Below are positions 8,554-16,725 of a DNA stretch of 64,000 nt, piece by piece; within the stretch, counting starts at the first letter, position 1, and every line of letters begins with the position of its first letter. Made by a program: the position numbers and the translations under genes. Source of the DNA: Amycolatopsis sp. NBC_00345 (lineage in GTDB: Bacteria > Actinomycetota > Actinomycetes > Mycobacteriales > Pseudonocardiaceae); the NCBI RefSeq assembly GCF_036116635.1, contig NZ_CP107995.1:1302001-1366000 (forward strand), in the 5' to 3' direction. The notes beneath the pieces are model-generated. The model searched no databases. It saw only the letters and a list, made by a program, of their open reading frames with translations, and was not told where the DNA came from.

Positions 8554-8576
8554 GCCGCCCGCGGCTGAGCTGGCCG
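8554..8576 (+). repeat. 23-bp direct repeat, copy B
   Basis: This is an exact copy of 8457-8479, located 97 bp downstream on the far side of hairpin H2 and directly in front of hairpin H3. Confidence 0.9.
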
Positions 8577-8580
8577 GAAT

Positions 8581-8633
8581 GCCGTTAAGGACTCCTTACC
8601 TACCTCCAAGGTAGGTAAGGAGTCCTTAACGGC
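8581..8633. repeat. Perfect hairpin element H3
   Basis: The 25-nt arms 8581-8605 and 8609-8633 are perfectly complementary with a CCA loop. The core TTAAGGACTCCTTACCTACC is a relative of H1. It is 23 bp past the stop of the esterase on the minus strand and probably terminates that gene. Confidence 0.9.
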
Positions 8634-8655
8634 CGTGGAGAACCGGGACCAGCCG

Positions 8656-9606
8656 CTAGGCGGGCTCGACCCCCAGCGCCCGGGCCAGCACGGCCTTCGC
8701 CTCGGCCGCTTCACGGCGCGAGATCGTCGCCTGTTTCATCAGGCCCGAGCCGTGGAAGGTGCCCGGGAACAGGTGCAGCTCGGTGGTGACGCCGGCGGCC
8801 AGGAGGCCCTGGGCGTAGGCGATGCCCTCGTCCCGCAGCGGGTCGAACTCCATCACCGAAATGTAGGCGGGCGGCAGGCCGGTCAGGTCCGTCGCGCGGG
8901 CCGGCGCGGCGTGCGCCGGGACGCCCTCGGTGCCGCGGACGCCCGGGCCGAGGTAGCAGTCCCAGCTGAACTCCGCGCGCGGCCGGTTCCACAGCGGGGT
9001 GTCGACGAACGCGCGCATGCTCGGCGTCTCCAGCCGGTCGTCGATCTCCGGCACGCCGAGGAACTGGAACGCGATCGCCGGGCCGCCGCGGTCGCGCGCC
9101 AGCAGGGCCAGCGCGGCGCACAGCCCGCCGCCCGCGCTGACGCCGTGGATGACGATGCGCTCCGGGTCGACGCCCAGCTCGCCGGCGTGCTTGGCCGTCC
9201 AGACCAGCGCCGCGTAACAGTCCTCGAGCCCGGCCGGGTACGGCGCCTCGGGCGCGAGGCGGTAGTCCACCGACACCACGACGACGCCGAGGTCGCGCGC
9301 CAGCCCGAGGTTGCCCTCGTGGCCCATGTCCGCGTCGCCCACGATGAACCCGCCGCCGTGCACGTCGAAGAGCAGGGACGGTTCGGCGATCCGGTCCGGG
9401 GTGTAGACGAGCACCCGCACGTCGGGCGCGCCGTCCGGCCCTGGCACCTGTTCCTCGCGGAAGGTGACGCCGGTGGTGTCGGGCTCGTCGGTCAGCTCCG
9501 CGAACATCTCCTTCATCCGCAGGCGGGCCGCCGGCAGGTCGGAGAAGTCCTGCTCGGGGAGCATCGGGACCGCGGCGGCGATCTCCGGGTCGAAGGCGTA
9601 GGTCAC
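8656..9606 (-). CDS. Alpha/beta hydrolase, hormone-sensitive-lipase-like esterase
   Basis: 316 residues, the normal size for bacterial HSL (family IV) esterases acting on short-chain esters. The oxyanion motif HGGG is at residues 83-86. The nucleophile is Ser157 in GVSAGG, with Asp255 (MEFDPLRDEG) and His285 (GTFHGSG) completing the triad. No signal peptide is seen, so it is cytoplasmic. The GTG start at 9606 follows a strong GAGGAGGAAG site. The upstream 133 bp also hold the promoter of the divergent S9 peptidase. Confidence 0.92.
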   Translation of the reverse strand: MTYAFDPEIAAAVPMLPEQDFSDLPAARLRMKEMFAELTDEPDTTGVTFREEQVPGPDGAPDVRVLVYTPDRIAEPSLLFDVHGGGFIVGDADMGHEGNLGLARDLGVVVVSVDYRLAPEAPYPAGLEDCYAALVWTAKHAGELGVDPERIVIHGVSAGGGLCAALALLARDRGGPAIAFQFLGVPEIDDRLETPSMRAFVDTPLWNRPRAEFSWDCYLGPGVRGTEGVPAHAAPARATDLTGLPPAYISVMEFDPLRDEGIAYAQGLLAAGVTTELHLFPGTFHGSGLMKQATISRREAAEAKAVLARALGVEPA

Positions 9607-9727
9607 TGGCTTCCTCCTCGAAGTCGTTCTGCCGTCCAGTCTGCCCGTGCGGGCGGGCGCGGGGACCCGCCACGCGTCGCCGGGCCGGGCCGCCGCGACC
9701 GCCATCCGCGCGCCGCGCCCGGCCCGA

Positions 9728-9733
9728 TAGCGT
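9728..9733 (+). promoter_or_regulatory. Candidate -10 box of a leaderless S9 peptidase transcript
   Basis: TAGCGT ends 6 nt before GTG 9740. No Shine-Dalgarno sequence precedes the GTG, so the mRNA probably starts on the start codon. Confidence 0.55.
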
Positions 9734-9739
9734 GGGGCT

Positions 9740-11671
9740 GTGGAGATCTCTGAGTTCGGGTCCTGGGCCACGCCGATCACGGCGGAGCTGATCACCCAGT
9801 CGGCGGCGCGCGTGACGGACGTGCAGGCCGACGGCGACACGGTCGTCTGGTCGGAGGCGCGTCCCGAAGAGGGCGGCCGGGTCCAGCTGGTCCGCCGCGA
9901 CGCCGACGGGACCATCACGGAGCTGCTGCCCGACGGCTTCGACGCGCGCACGTCCGTGCACGAGTACGGCGGCGGCGACTGGTGGGTCCGTGACGGCGTC
10001 GTCTGGTTCGCGAACTGGCGCGACCAGCGCCTGTACCGCCTCGACGGCGGCGAGCCCGAAGCGCTGACGCCCGAGCCCGAGGTGCCGCGCGGCGACCGGT
10101 ACGCCGACGGCGGCTTCAGCCCGGACGGCACCCGCCTGGTCGTGGTGCGGGAACGGCACCCGGCCGGCGGCGGGGGAGCCGCCGACGTCCGCAACGAGCT
10201 GGTCGAGCTCCACCCGGACGGGGCGCCGGAAGTACTGGTGAGCGGCCCCGATTTCGTGGCCGGCCCGCGGTTCTCCCCGGACGCGCGACGGCTCGCCTGG
10301 GTGTCGTGGAACCACCCGGACATGCCGTGGGACGACACCGTGCTGACCGTGCGGGACCTCGGCACCGGCGAGGACACGGTGGTGGCGGGTGGCCCCGGCG
10401 AGTCCGTCGCGGAGCCGCGCTGGCTTCCCGACGGCACGCTGCACTTCGTCTCCGACCGCACCGGCTGGTGGAACCTGTACCGCTGGACGCCCGGTGGCCA
10501 GGTGGAGCCCGCCGTGGTGCTGGACGCCGAGATCGGCGTTCCGGGCTGGCAGCTGGGCACGGCCCGGTACGCCGCGCTGCCCGGCGGCCGCACGGTCTTC
10601 GCCCGCTGGACCGGCGGGCGGGACGGCCTCGCGGTCGCGGCCGCCGACGGCACCGTGACCGACCTCGACCTGCCGTTCACCGCGATCCGCGCGGTCCGGG
10701 CGACCGGGACCGGCGAGGTCGTGGTGCTCGCCGGTTCGCCGACCGCGGAGCCCGGCGTCTACGCCGTCACGGCCGAGGGCGCGGTCCGGTCGCTGCGCGA
10801 GCCCCGCGACACGGGCATCGCGACCGAGTACCTGTCGGTGCCCGAGGCGATCGATTTCCCTTCGGGCGAAAGGGTTTCGCACGCGCTGTTCTACCCGCCC
10901 GCGAACCCGGGCCACGCCGGCCCCGGCGGCAGCAGGCCGCCGCTGATCGTGATCGTCCACGGTGGACCGACGGGGAACGCGTCACCCGTGCTGTCGCTGG
11001 GAGTGCAGTACTGGACGAGCCGCGGGTTCGCCGTCGTGGACGTCAACTACGCGGGCTCGACCGGCTTCGGCCGCGCGTACCGCGAACAGCTGCGTGGCAC
11101 CTGGGGCGTGCTCGACGTGGCCGACTGCCTCGCGGCCGCCCGCTGGCTCGCGGCCGAGGGGCGTGTCGACGGGGAGAAGCTGCTGATCCGCGGCGGCTCG
11201 GCGGGCGGTTACACCGTGCTGGCCGCGCTCGTGCGCGAGGACACGCCGTTCGCCGCCGGCACCGACATGTACGGCGTCGCCGACCTGGAGGCGCTGGCCG
11301 CCGACACGCACAAGTTCGAGAGCCGCTACCTGGACCGGCTGATCGGCCCGTACCCCGAGGCCCGCGACGTGTACGCGGACCGCTCGCCGATCCACCGCGT
11401 GGACGCGTTCGCCCGGCCGCTGCTGGTGCTGCAGGGCGCCGACGACCCGGTGGTGCCGCCGAACCAGTCCGAGCTGATCGTCAACGCCCTGCGCGCGCGG
11501 AAGGTCCCGGTCGCGTACCTGCTGTTCGAAGGCGAGCAGCACGGCTTCCGGCGGGCGGATACCATCCGCCGCTCGCTCGACGCGGAGCTGAGCTTCTACA
11601 GCCAGATCTTCGGCTTCCCGCTGCCCCCGGGCGAGGCCATCGAGCCGGTCGAGGTGGAGAACCTGCCCTGA
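9740..11671 (+). CDS. S9 family peptidase (dipeptidyl/acylaminoacyl peptidase type)
   Basis: 643 residues. The N-terminal 380 residues are a beta-propeller with TolB-like repeats (for example FSPDGTRLVV and FSPDARRLAW). The C-terminal alpha/beta hydrolase domain carries Ser487 in GGSAGG, Asp568/569 in GADDPVVP and His601 in GEQHGF. Such enzymes remove N-terminal di- or acyl-aminoacids from short peptides. No signal peptide is present. The gene converges with the desaturase, and its stop codon is the first base of hairpin H4. Confidence 0.92.
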   Translation: MEISEFGSWATPITAELITQSAARVTDVQADGDTVVWSEARPEEGGRVQLVRRDADGTITELLPDGFDARTSVHEYGGGDWWVRDGVVWFANWRDQRLYRLDGGEPEALTPEPEVPRGDRYADGGFSPDGTRLVVVRERHPAGGGGAADVRNELVELHPDGAPEVLVSGPDFVAGPRFSPDARRLAWVSWNHPDMPWDDTVLTVRDLGTGEDTVVAGGPGESVAEPRWLPDGTLHFVSDRTGWWNLYRWTPGGQVEPAVVLDAEIGVPGWQLGTARYAALPGGRTVFARWTGGRDGLAVAAADGTVTDLDLPFTAIRAVRATGTGEVVVLAGSPTAEPGVYAVTAEGAVRSLREPRDTGIATEYLSVPEAIDFPSGERVSHALFYPPANPGHAGPGGSRPPLIVIVHGGPTGNASPVLSLGVQYWTSRGFAVVDVNYAGSTGFGRAYREQLRGTWGVLDVADCLAAARWLAAEGRVDGEKLLIRGGSAGGYTVLAALVREDTPFAAGTDMYGVADLEALAADTHKFESRYLDRLIGPYPEARDVYADRSPIHRVDAFARPLLVLQGADDPVVPPNQSELIVNALRARKVPVAYLLFEGEQHGFRRADTIRRSLDAELSFYSQIFGFPLPPGEAIEPVEVENLP

Positions 11672-11726
11672 AGAGCTTGTGAGTGTTTATGACGGTTCTA
11701 ACCGTCATAAACACTCACGAGCTCTT
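11671..11726. repeat. Hairpin element H4 overlapping two convergent gene ends
   Basis: A 27-bp stem with one G-T pair and a 2-nt loop (arms 11671-11697 and 11700-11726). The core is GTGAGTGTTTATGACGGTT, which is AT-richer than its surroundings. The stop codon of the desaturase lies inside the right arm. A short T run follows the stem on the plus strand. It probably acts as a two-way terminator. Confidence 0.85.
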
Positions 11727-12782
11727 TCCGGGCAGCGCGAGCCGGAAGATCTTGCGCACCACCGAACCGAGCTGCTTCGACAGGGAGCCGGTGTTGTACG
11801 GCAGCCCGTACTTCTCGCAGATCGCGCGGACCTCGCCGGCGATCTGCGGGTAGCGCCGCGACGGGATGTCCGGGAACAGGTGGTGCTCGATCTGGTGGCT
11901 GAGGTTGCCCGACATCAGGTGGAACAGCGGGCTGCCGCTGATGTTGGCCGAGCCGGTCATCTGGCGCAGGTACCAGCCGCCGCGGCTCTCGTCCTCGGCC
12001 TGCTCCTCGGTGAACACCTCGGCGCCGTCGGGGAAGTGGCCGCAGAAGATGATCGAGAACGCCCACAGGTTGCGCACCAGGTTCGCGCTGACGTTCGCCG
12101 CCAGCGTGAGCGGTGCCAAGGGTCCGGTGAGGGCGGGGTAGAGCAGGTAGTCCTTGCCCGCCTGGCCGGCCACCTTGCGCAGCATCGGCGCGACCAGCGG
12201 CCGGACGTCCGCCCAGCCCCGCTTGCCCTGCACGATCCGGTCGACCTCCAGGTCGTGCAGCATGATGCCGTACTCGAAGAACAGCGCCTGCGCGGCGGCG
12301 TAGACCGGGTTGCCGAGGTAGTACGGGTGCCACTCCTGGTCCTCGGTGATGCGGAGGATGCCGTAGCCGACGTCGCGGTCCTTGTCGAGGACGTTGGTGT
12401 AGGTGTGGTGCATGAAGTTGTGCGAGCGGCGCCACTGGCCGCTCGGGCAGACCATGTCCCACTCGAAGGTCTGCGAGTTGAGCGCGGGGTCCTTCATCCA
12501 GTCGTACTGGCCGTGCAGGACGTTGTGGCCGATCTCCATGTTGTCGAGGATCTTCGACACCGACAGGGCGGCGACCCCGCCGAGCCACGCGGGCGGGAAC
12601 CAGCCGGCGAACAGCAGGACCCGGCCGGACACCTCGCACAGCCGTTGCACCGCGATCACCTTGCGGATGTAGTCGGCGTCGACGGCGCCGAGGTCGTCGA
12701 CCACCCGCTGGCGCAGCGCGTCGAGTTCCTCGCCCATCTCGTCGATCAGTGAGGGGCCGAGCTGAGCGGTGGTCATCGTCAT
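11715..12782 (-). CDS. Membrane fatty acid desaturase / hydroxylase
   Basis: 355 residues. Three histidine boxes of the membrane di-iron desaturases are visible: GHNVLHGQY, HNFMHHTYTN and QIEHHLFPDIP. Hydrophobic stretches lie between them. The Q-x-x-HH third box is typical of front-end or acyl-lipid desaturases such as mycobacterial DesA3 and plant-type linoleoyl-CoA desaturases. It introduces a double bond into membrane acyl chains and needs a ferredoxin or cytochrome electron donor, which is not encoded nearby. ATG 12782 has GAGGAGA seven bases upstream. A second ATG follows two codons later. Confidence 0.93.
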   Translation of the reverse strand: MTMTTAQLGPSLIDEMGEELDALRQRVVDDLGAVDADYIRKVIAVQRLCEVSGRVLLFAGWFPPAWLGGVAALSVSKILDNMEIGHNVLHGQYDWMKDPALNSQTFEWDMVCPSGQWRRSHNFMHHTYTNVLDKDRDVGYGILRITEDQEWHPYYLGNPVYAAAQALFFEYGIMLHDLEVDRIVQGKRGWADVRPLVAPMLRKVAGQAGKDYLLYPALTGPLAPLTLAANVSANLVRNLWAFSIIFCGHFPDGAEVFTEEQAEDESRGGWYLRQMTGSANISGSPLFHLMSGNLSHQIEHHLFPDIPSRRYPQIAGEVRAICEKYGLPYNTGSLSKQLGSVVRKIFRLALPGKSS

Positions 12783-12942
12783 AAGCGGGTCTCCTCGGGT
12801 GGAGCGAGGCGTACACGCCGTGGCACCACGGCGGAACGGGAAGGGCGGGCGGATCCCTGGATCCCCGGGCGGCGTCGGCCGGAAAAGGGGGCAGCTCGGA
12901 GTCGCGCGCGGCGCGGGACGTCGTCGGCGGGTCCGCGGACGC

Positions 12943-13473
12943 TCAGACCGCCGAGGGTAGCCGCTGCCCCGGCCGGGCGGGCTCGGCAAACGGGTAACTG
13001 TGCCGCGGGTGGGCAGTGTCACCACGGCTTTTGTGGTCCCGGCTGACGCAGACGTGGAGGGCCACCCCCGGCGTTCCCGCCGTGGCCGGGGCCGGTGCGT
13101 GCTGGACGGACAGCGCGTCGAGCGCCGCGCGGATCCCGGGTTCGCCCGCCGCGACGGACAGCCGGAACCCCTCCGTCACGGCATGGTCGCCGGCCTCGCG
13201 CACCGCGGCCAGCGCCGTCTCGCCGAGGTCCTCGCAGGCGGTCAGGTCGACCACCAGCAGCCCCCAGCAGAGCTCCCGCGCCTCGGCGAGGTGCTCGGCC
13301 ACCGCCGCGTCGCCGGCCTCGTCGAGCCGGCCCGACACCGAGACGGTCACTGTTCCCGGGCTGATCCGGGTGGCCACGCGCGCGACCCGTTTGGCGTGCC
13401 CGGGCTCGGGCGGCGCGGCGACTTTGGTGCTCACCGGTCTGTCGTTCACCGGTCTGTCCTTCACGACGGTCAT
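12943..13473 (-). CDS. STAS-domain protein (anti-sigma factor antagonist-like)
   Basis: 176 residues, with an AGGAGG site five bases before ATG 13473. Residues about 38-130 fit the STAS fold (VTVSVSGRLDEAGDAAVAEH, then LLVVDLTACEDLGETALAAV). The serine normally phosphorylated in SpoIIAA (DSxG) is replaced by DLGETAL, so classical phospho-regulation may be absent. A proline-rich N-terminal tail and a His/Arg-rich C-terminal tail flank the domain. It diverges from the NfeD/SPFH pair. No partner kinase is adjacent. Confidence 0.75.
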   Translation of the reverse strand: MTVVKDRPVNDRPVSTKVAAPPEPGHAKRVARVATRISPGTVTVSVSGRLDEAGDAAVAEHLAEARELCWGLLVVDLTACEDLGETALAAVREAGDHAVTEGFRLSVAAGEPGIRAALDALSVQHAPAPATAGTPGVALHVCVSRDHKSRGDTAHPRHSYPFAEPARPGQRLPSAV

Positions 13474-13702
13474 CGGGCCCTCCTGGCTGGAAACGGTCAC
13501 GGCCAGGGGCTGGGGTCATGGGCGACGTGAGCCCAGTGTAAGCCGTCCCGGTGGGGGCGCTTTCGTGACTTGCCCCAGCGCTGCGCACGGACGATGCTGA
13601 AGGGGGTAGTCGCCGTCGGCGACCATGCCGAGGGGTGGTCATGAGGGACACGTCGGCCGGGCAGGCCGATCTGGGTGGTTCTGCCGGAATTCGGGGGCGC
13701 CG

Positions 13703-13942
13703 GTGAGCTGGCCGGACACCCCGGAGGGGGCGTCGCCGGAGGGGCGGACCGGCGTCCTGCTCGTGGGCACCCGCGGCGGCGACGGTCCCGGTGAAGTGCT
13801 GCTCAAGATTCGCGGCGGCACCGAAACCTACCGGGCCTACTCCGAAGTACCACTCTCGAAGGGGACGACCGTGCTGGTCGTCGAGCAGCGCCCGCACCGC
13901 GCCGTCGACGTCGTGGCTTGGACGGAACCCTTCACCCCGTAG
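13703..13942 (+). CDS. Small NfeD-like protein preceding a flotillin gene
   Basis: About 79 residues from GTG 13703. An in-frame ATG at 13625 would add 26 poorly conserved residues. The segment GVLLVGTRGGDGPGEVLLKI to VLVVEQRPHRAVDVVAW resembles the OB-fold C-terminal domain of NfeD proteins, which sit beside SPFH proteins in many genomes. The membrane helices of full NfeD are absent, so it would be a soluble short form. The SPFH gene begins 27 bp downstream. Confidence 0.65.
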   Translation: MSWPDTPEGASPEGRTGVLLVGTRGGDGPGEVLLKIRGGTETYRAYSEVPLSKGTTVLVVEQRPHRAVDVVAWTEPFTP

Positions 13943-13969
13943 CACCCCGTTAGCTAGGAGAGAACGAAG

Positions 13970-15136
13970 ATGTTCGGATACCGAGTGCCCGCGCCCGACG
14001 AGGCGATGCTGATCTCCGGCGGTAAGCGCGGGAGTTCGGGTGAGGGGCCGTTCCGCGTGGTCACCGGGCACGGCGCGTTCATCATGCCGTTCTTCCGCAA
14101 GGTCCGGTTCCTGACGCTGAGCATGGCCGAGGCGGAGGTGTCCGAGACCTGCGTGACCAAGCAGGCCATCACGCTCAACGTCCGCGCGGTCATCGCGTTC
14201 AAGGTCGGCAACGACACCGAGAGCATCGTCAACGCCGGCCAGCGGTTCCTCTCGGACCAGGGCCAGATGTCGGTGCTGACCGGGCGGATCTTCGCCGGGC
14301 ACCTGCGCTCGATCGTCGGCTCGATGACGGTCGAGGAGATCGTCACCGAGCGGCAGAAGCTGGCCACCGAGGTGCTGGACGGCTCGGCCGCGGAGATGGC
14401 GAAGATCGGCCTGACCATCGACTCGCTGCAGATCCAGTCGATCGACGACATGAAGCTCGGCTACATCGCCGCGATGGCCGCGCCGCACAACGCCGCCATC
14501 CAGCGCGAGGCCCAGATCGCCCAGGCACGCGCCGACCAGGCCGCGGCCGAGGCGGCGCAGGAGTCGCACCGGCGGCAGGCGGAGTACTCGCGCAAGACCG
14601 CCGTCGTGCAGGCGCAGTACAAGGCCGAGGTCGACAAGGCGCAGGCCGAGGCCGCGCAGTCCGGGCCGCTGGCGGAGGCGACGGCGCAGCGCGAGGTGAT
14701 CAACGCCCGGACGGAACTCGCCCAGCGCGAGGCCCTGCTGCGCCAGCAACAGCTCGTGACCGAGGTCGTCCGCCCGGCCGAGGCGCAGGCGGAGCAGGTG
14801 CGGGTGATGGCCCGTGCGGACGCCGAGGCGATGGAGATCAAGGCCGCGGCCGCCGCGTCGCACAACCGCGTCGCGCTCGACCGTCTGGTGATCGAGCAGC
14901 TGCCGGAGATCGTCAAGGAGGCGGCGCGCGGGCTCAGCGGCGCGCAGGTGACTGTCCTCAATGGAGCGGACGGTCTCGGCGAGATCGCCGCGGGCCTGGT
15001 CAGCCAGGGCATGGCGATCCTCGACTCGGTCAAGGCGGGCATCGGCCGCCCGGCTTCGGGCGAGTCGAAGGAAGAGCCGGCCACCGGGGGCAACCACGCC
15101 GTGCCGGACAAGGGAGCCCCGGCGATCGAGCGCTGA
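13970..15136 (+). CDS. SPFH/flotillin-like protein
   Basis: 388 residues with AGGAGAG before the ATG. Residues about 20-190 are the SPFH (band 7) domain. They are followed by a long Ala/Glu/Gln-rich coiled coil (about 170-330) with the AEAQ-type repeats of flotillins. A poorly conserved acidic tail ends the protein. Flotillins scaffold ordered membrane patches and pair with NfeD proteins, as here. There is no N-terminal transmembrane helix, so attachment would be peripheral. It converges with the MFS gene across hairpin H5. Confidence 0.88.
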   Translation: MFGYRVPAPDEAMLISGGKRGSSGEGPFRVVTGHGAFIMPFFRKVRFLTLSMAEAEVSETCVTKQAITLNVRAVIAFKVGNDTESIVNAGQRFLSDQGQMSVLTGRIFAGHLRSIVGSMTVEEIVTERQKLATEVLDGSAAEMAKIGLTIDSLQIQSIDDMKLGYIAAMAAPHNAAIQREAQIAQARADQAAAEAAQESHRRQAEYSRKTAVVQAQYKAEVDKAQAEAAQSGPLAEATAQREVINARTELAQREALLRQQQLVTEVVRPAEAQAEQVRVMARADAEAMEIKAAAAASHNRVALDRLVIEQLPEIVKEAARGLSGAQVTVLNGADGLGEIAAGLVSQGMAILDSVKAGIGRPASGESKEEPATGGNHAVPDKGAPAIER

Positions 15137-15168
15137 GCTTGGGTGCCCGGCCCGGGCCCGCGCCCCGT

Positions 15169-15219
15169 CCCTGAAGGCCACCATGAGGGACCTCTATGCC
15201 CTCAAGGTGGCCTTCAGGG
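15169..15219. repeat. Hairpin element H5
   Basis: 21-nt arms (15169-15189 and 15199-15219) pair with one A-A mismatch around a 9-nt loop. The left arm CCCTGAAGGCCACCATGAGG is identical to that of H2. It lies between convergent SPFH and MFS genes and is a likely bidirectional terminator. Confidence 0.85.
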
Positions 15220-15227
15220 CGGGGGAT

Positions 15228-16541
15228 TCATCGGCCAGGCCGCCGGAGTGCCATCGCGACGAGCAGCGCGACCGCGACCAGGAGCGCGCTGGCCCAGACC
15301 GGGCCGAGGTCGCCGCTGCCGAGCGTGGCCGCCGCGATGACCGGACCGCCGGCCGCGCCGACGTTGAGGGCCGCGGTCGCGTATGAGCCGCCCATGGTGG
15401 GCGCGCCCGCGGCCTCGTAGAGCACCCGGGCGATCAGCGTGCTGCCCAGCGCGAAGGACAGCGCGCCCTGGACGAACACCAGGATCAGCAGCGCGACCGG
15501 ATGGGCGGCCAGCACCGCCAGCGCGAGCCAGCCGAGCAGCAGCACCGGCCCGCCGGCCGCGATCACGAGGCCGGGCCGCCGATCGGACAGCCGCCCCGCG
15601 ACGGTGACCCCGCCGAACGACCCGAGACCGAACAGCACCAGCGCGACCGGCACCCACAGCTCGCCCAGCCCGGCGGTGCCGGTGACGATCGGGGCCAGGA
15701 AGGTGAACGTCGCGAACGTGGCGGCGTTGACGAGCGCGCCGAGCACCATGACCAGGACCAGACGGGGTTTCGCCAGTTGCGCGATTTCGGCGCGCAGGGA
15801 CGGTTCTGTCTTCTCGACCGGAGGCTGGGGATTCGCTGGCTGTGCGGTCCCAGCCGGTAGAGGCGGTTCTGTTTTCGGGGCTGGAGGCTGGGGCGGCGCG
15901 GTTTCGCCCGGCCGGGACGGTTCTGCCTTCCGGACCAGAGGCCGTGGCTTCGCCCACCGCCCGATCCCAGCCCGCGTCGAAGGCTCCGTTTTCCGCCCCG
16001 GAGCGGGAAAACCCTTCACCACGCCCCAAGCCGCGGGCAGGCAGAGGATCGCGATCGCCCAGAAGGTGGCCCGCCAGCCGAGCAGTGTGCCGAGGATCGC
16101 GCCGCCGGGGACTCCGGCGATGGTGGCGACCGTCGTCCCGGCGAGCAGGACCGCCAGCGCGCGGCCCTTCCGATCGGGGGCGACCAGGGTGGCCGCGGCG
16201 GTCAGGGCCGCGGCCAGGAAGCCCGCGTTCGCCAGTGCCGCGACGACGCGAGTGACAAGCAGCGCCGGGAAGCTCGTCGTCACCGCGCCCGCGAGGTGGG
16301 CCGCGGCGAACACCAGGACGAAGCCGAGCAGCGCGGCGCGGGCGGGCCACCGTCGCGCGAGTGCGGCCGTCAGCGGGGCGCCGACGGCCATCCCGGCCGC
16401 GAACGCCGAGGTCAGCAGCCCGGCGGTGCCGATCGGCACGCCGAGGCCGGTGGCGATGTCCGGCACCAGGCCGGCGAGCATGAATTCCGAGGTGCCCATG
16501 GCGAAAACGGCCACGGCCAGCAGGTAGAGCGAAAAAGGCAT
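15228..16541 (-). CDS. MFS drug exporter, Cmx/CmrA chloramphenicol-efflux type
   Basis: 437 residues. The N-terminus PFSLYLLAVAVFAMGTSEF, the LAGTTVATIAGVPGGAILG segment (motif C region) and the FTFLAPIVT segment match actinobacterial chloramphenicol exporters. Twelve hydrophobic helices can be counted. The central cytoplasmic loop (about residues 180-265) is unusually long. It consists of four degenerate, proline-rich repeats of about 20 residues, each with a K(T/A)EP(S/P) core, not expected in this family. ATG 16541 has GGAG upstream. The substrate is inferred from family resemblance only. Confidence 0.85.
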   Translation of the reverse strand: MPFSLYLLAVAVFAMGTSEFMLAGLVPDIATGLGVPIGTAGLLTSAFAAGMAVGAPLTAALARRWPARAALLGFVLVFAAAHLAGAVTTSFPALLVTRVVAALANAGFLAAALTAAATLVAPDRKGRALAVLLAGTTVATIAGVPGGAILGTLLGWRATFWAIAILCLPAAWGVVKGFPAPGRKTEPSTRAGIGRWAKPRPLVRKAEPSRPGETAPPQPPAPKTEPPLPAGTAQPANPQPPVEKTEPSLRAEIAQLAKPRLVLVMVLGALVNAATFATFTFLAPIVTGTAGLGELWVPVALVLFGLGSFGGVTVAGRLSDRRPGLVIAAGGPVLLLGWLALAVLAAHPVALLILVFVQGALSFALGSTLIARVLYEAAGAPTMGGSYATAALNVGAAGGPVIAAATLGSGDLGPVWASALLVAVALLVAMALRRPGR

Positions 16542-16725
16542 CAACGGCTCCGAGGTGAGGGAGAACGACCAGGCGTCTCGTCACCGCGGCCAGCGCCCAA
16601 GGCGCGCACCGGTCCCCGGCGCAGGGCGGTCAGCGCCTCGAGGGCGCGTGCACCAGTCCCGGCAAGGGGAGTCTCAGTGGTTCAGGGGGCTGACGGCGTG
16701 ACCGAAAGCCCCCACCGTGTCCGCC

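Noticed and set aside
8457..8576. Target-site duplication of a transposon
   Set aside because: 23 bp is too long for common elements, and no transposase or terminal repeats other than the hairpin itself are present.
12931..12940. 10-bp palindrome GTCCGCGGAC as an operator or terminator
   Set aside because: It is short and simple in a GC-rich context directly after a stop codon, without loop or supporting elements.
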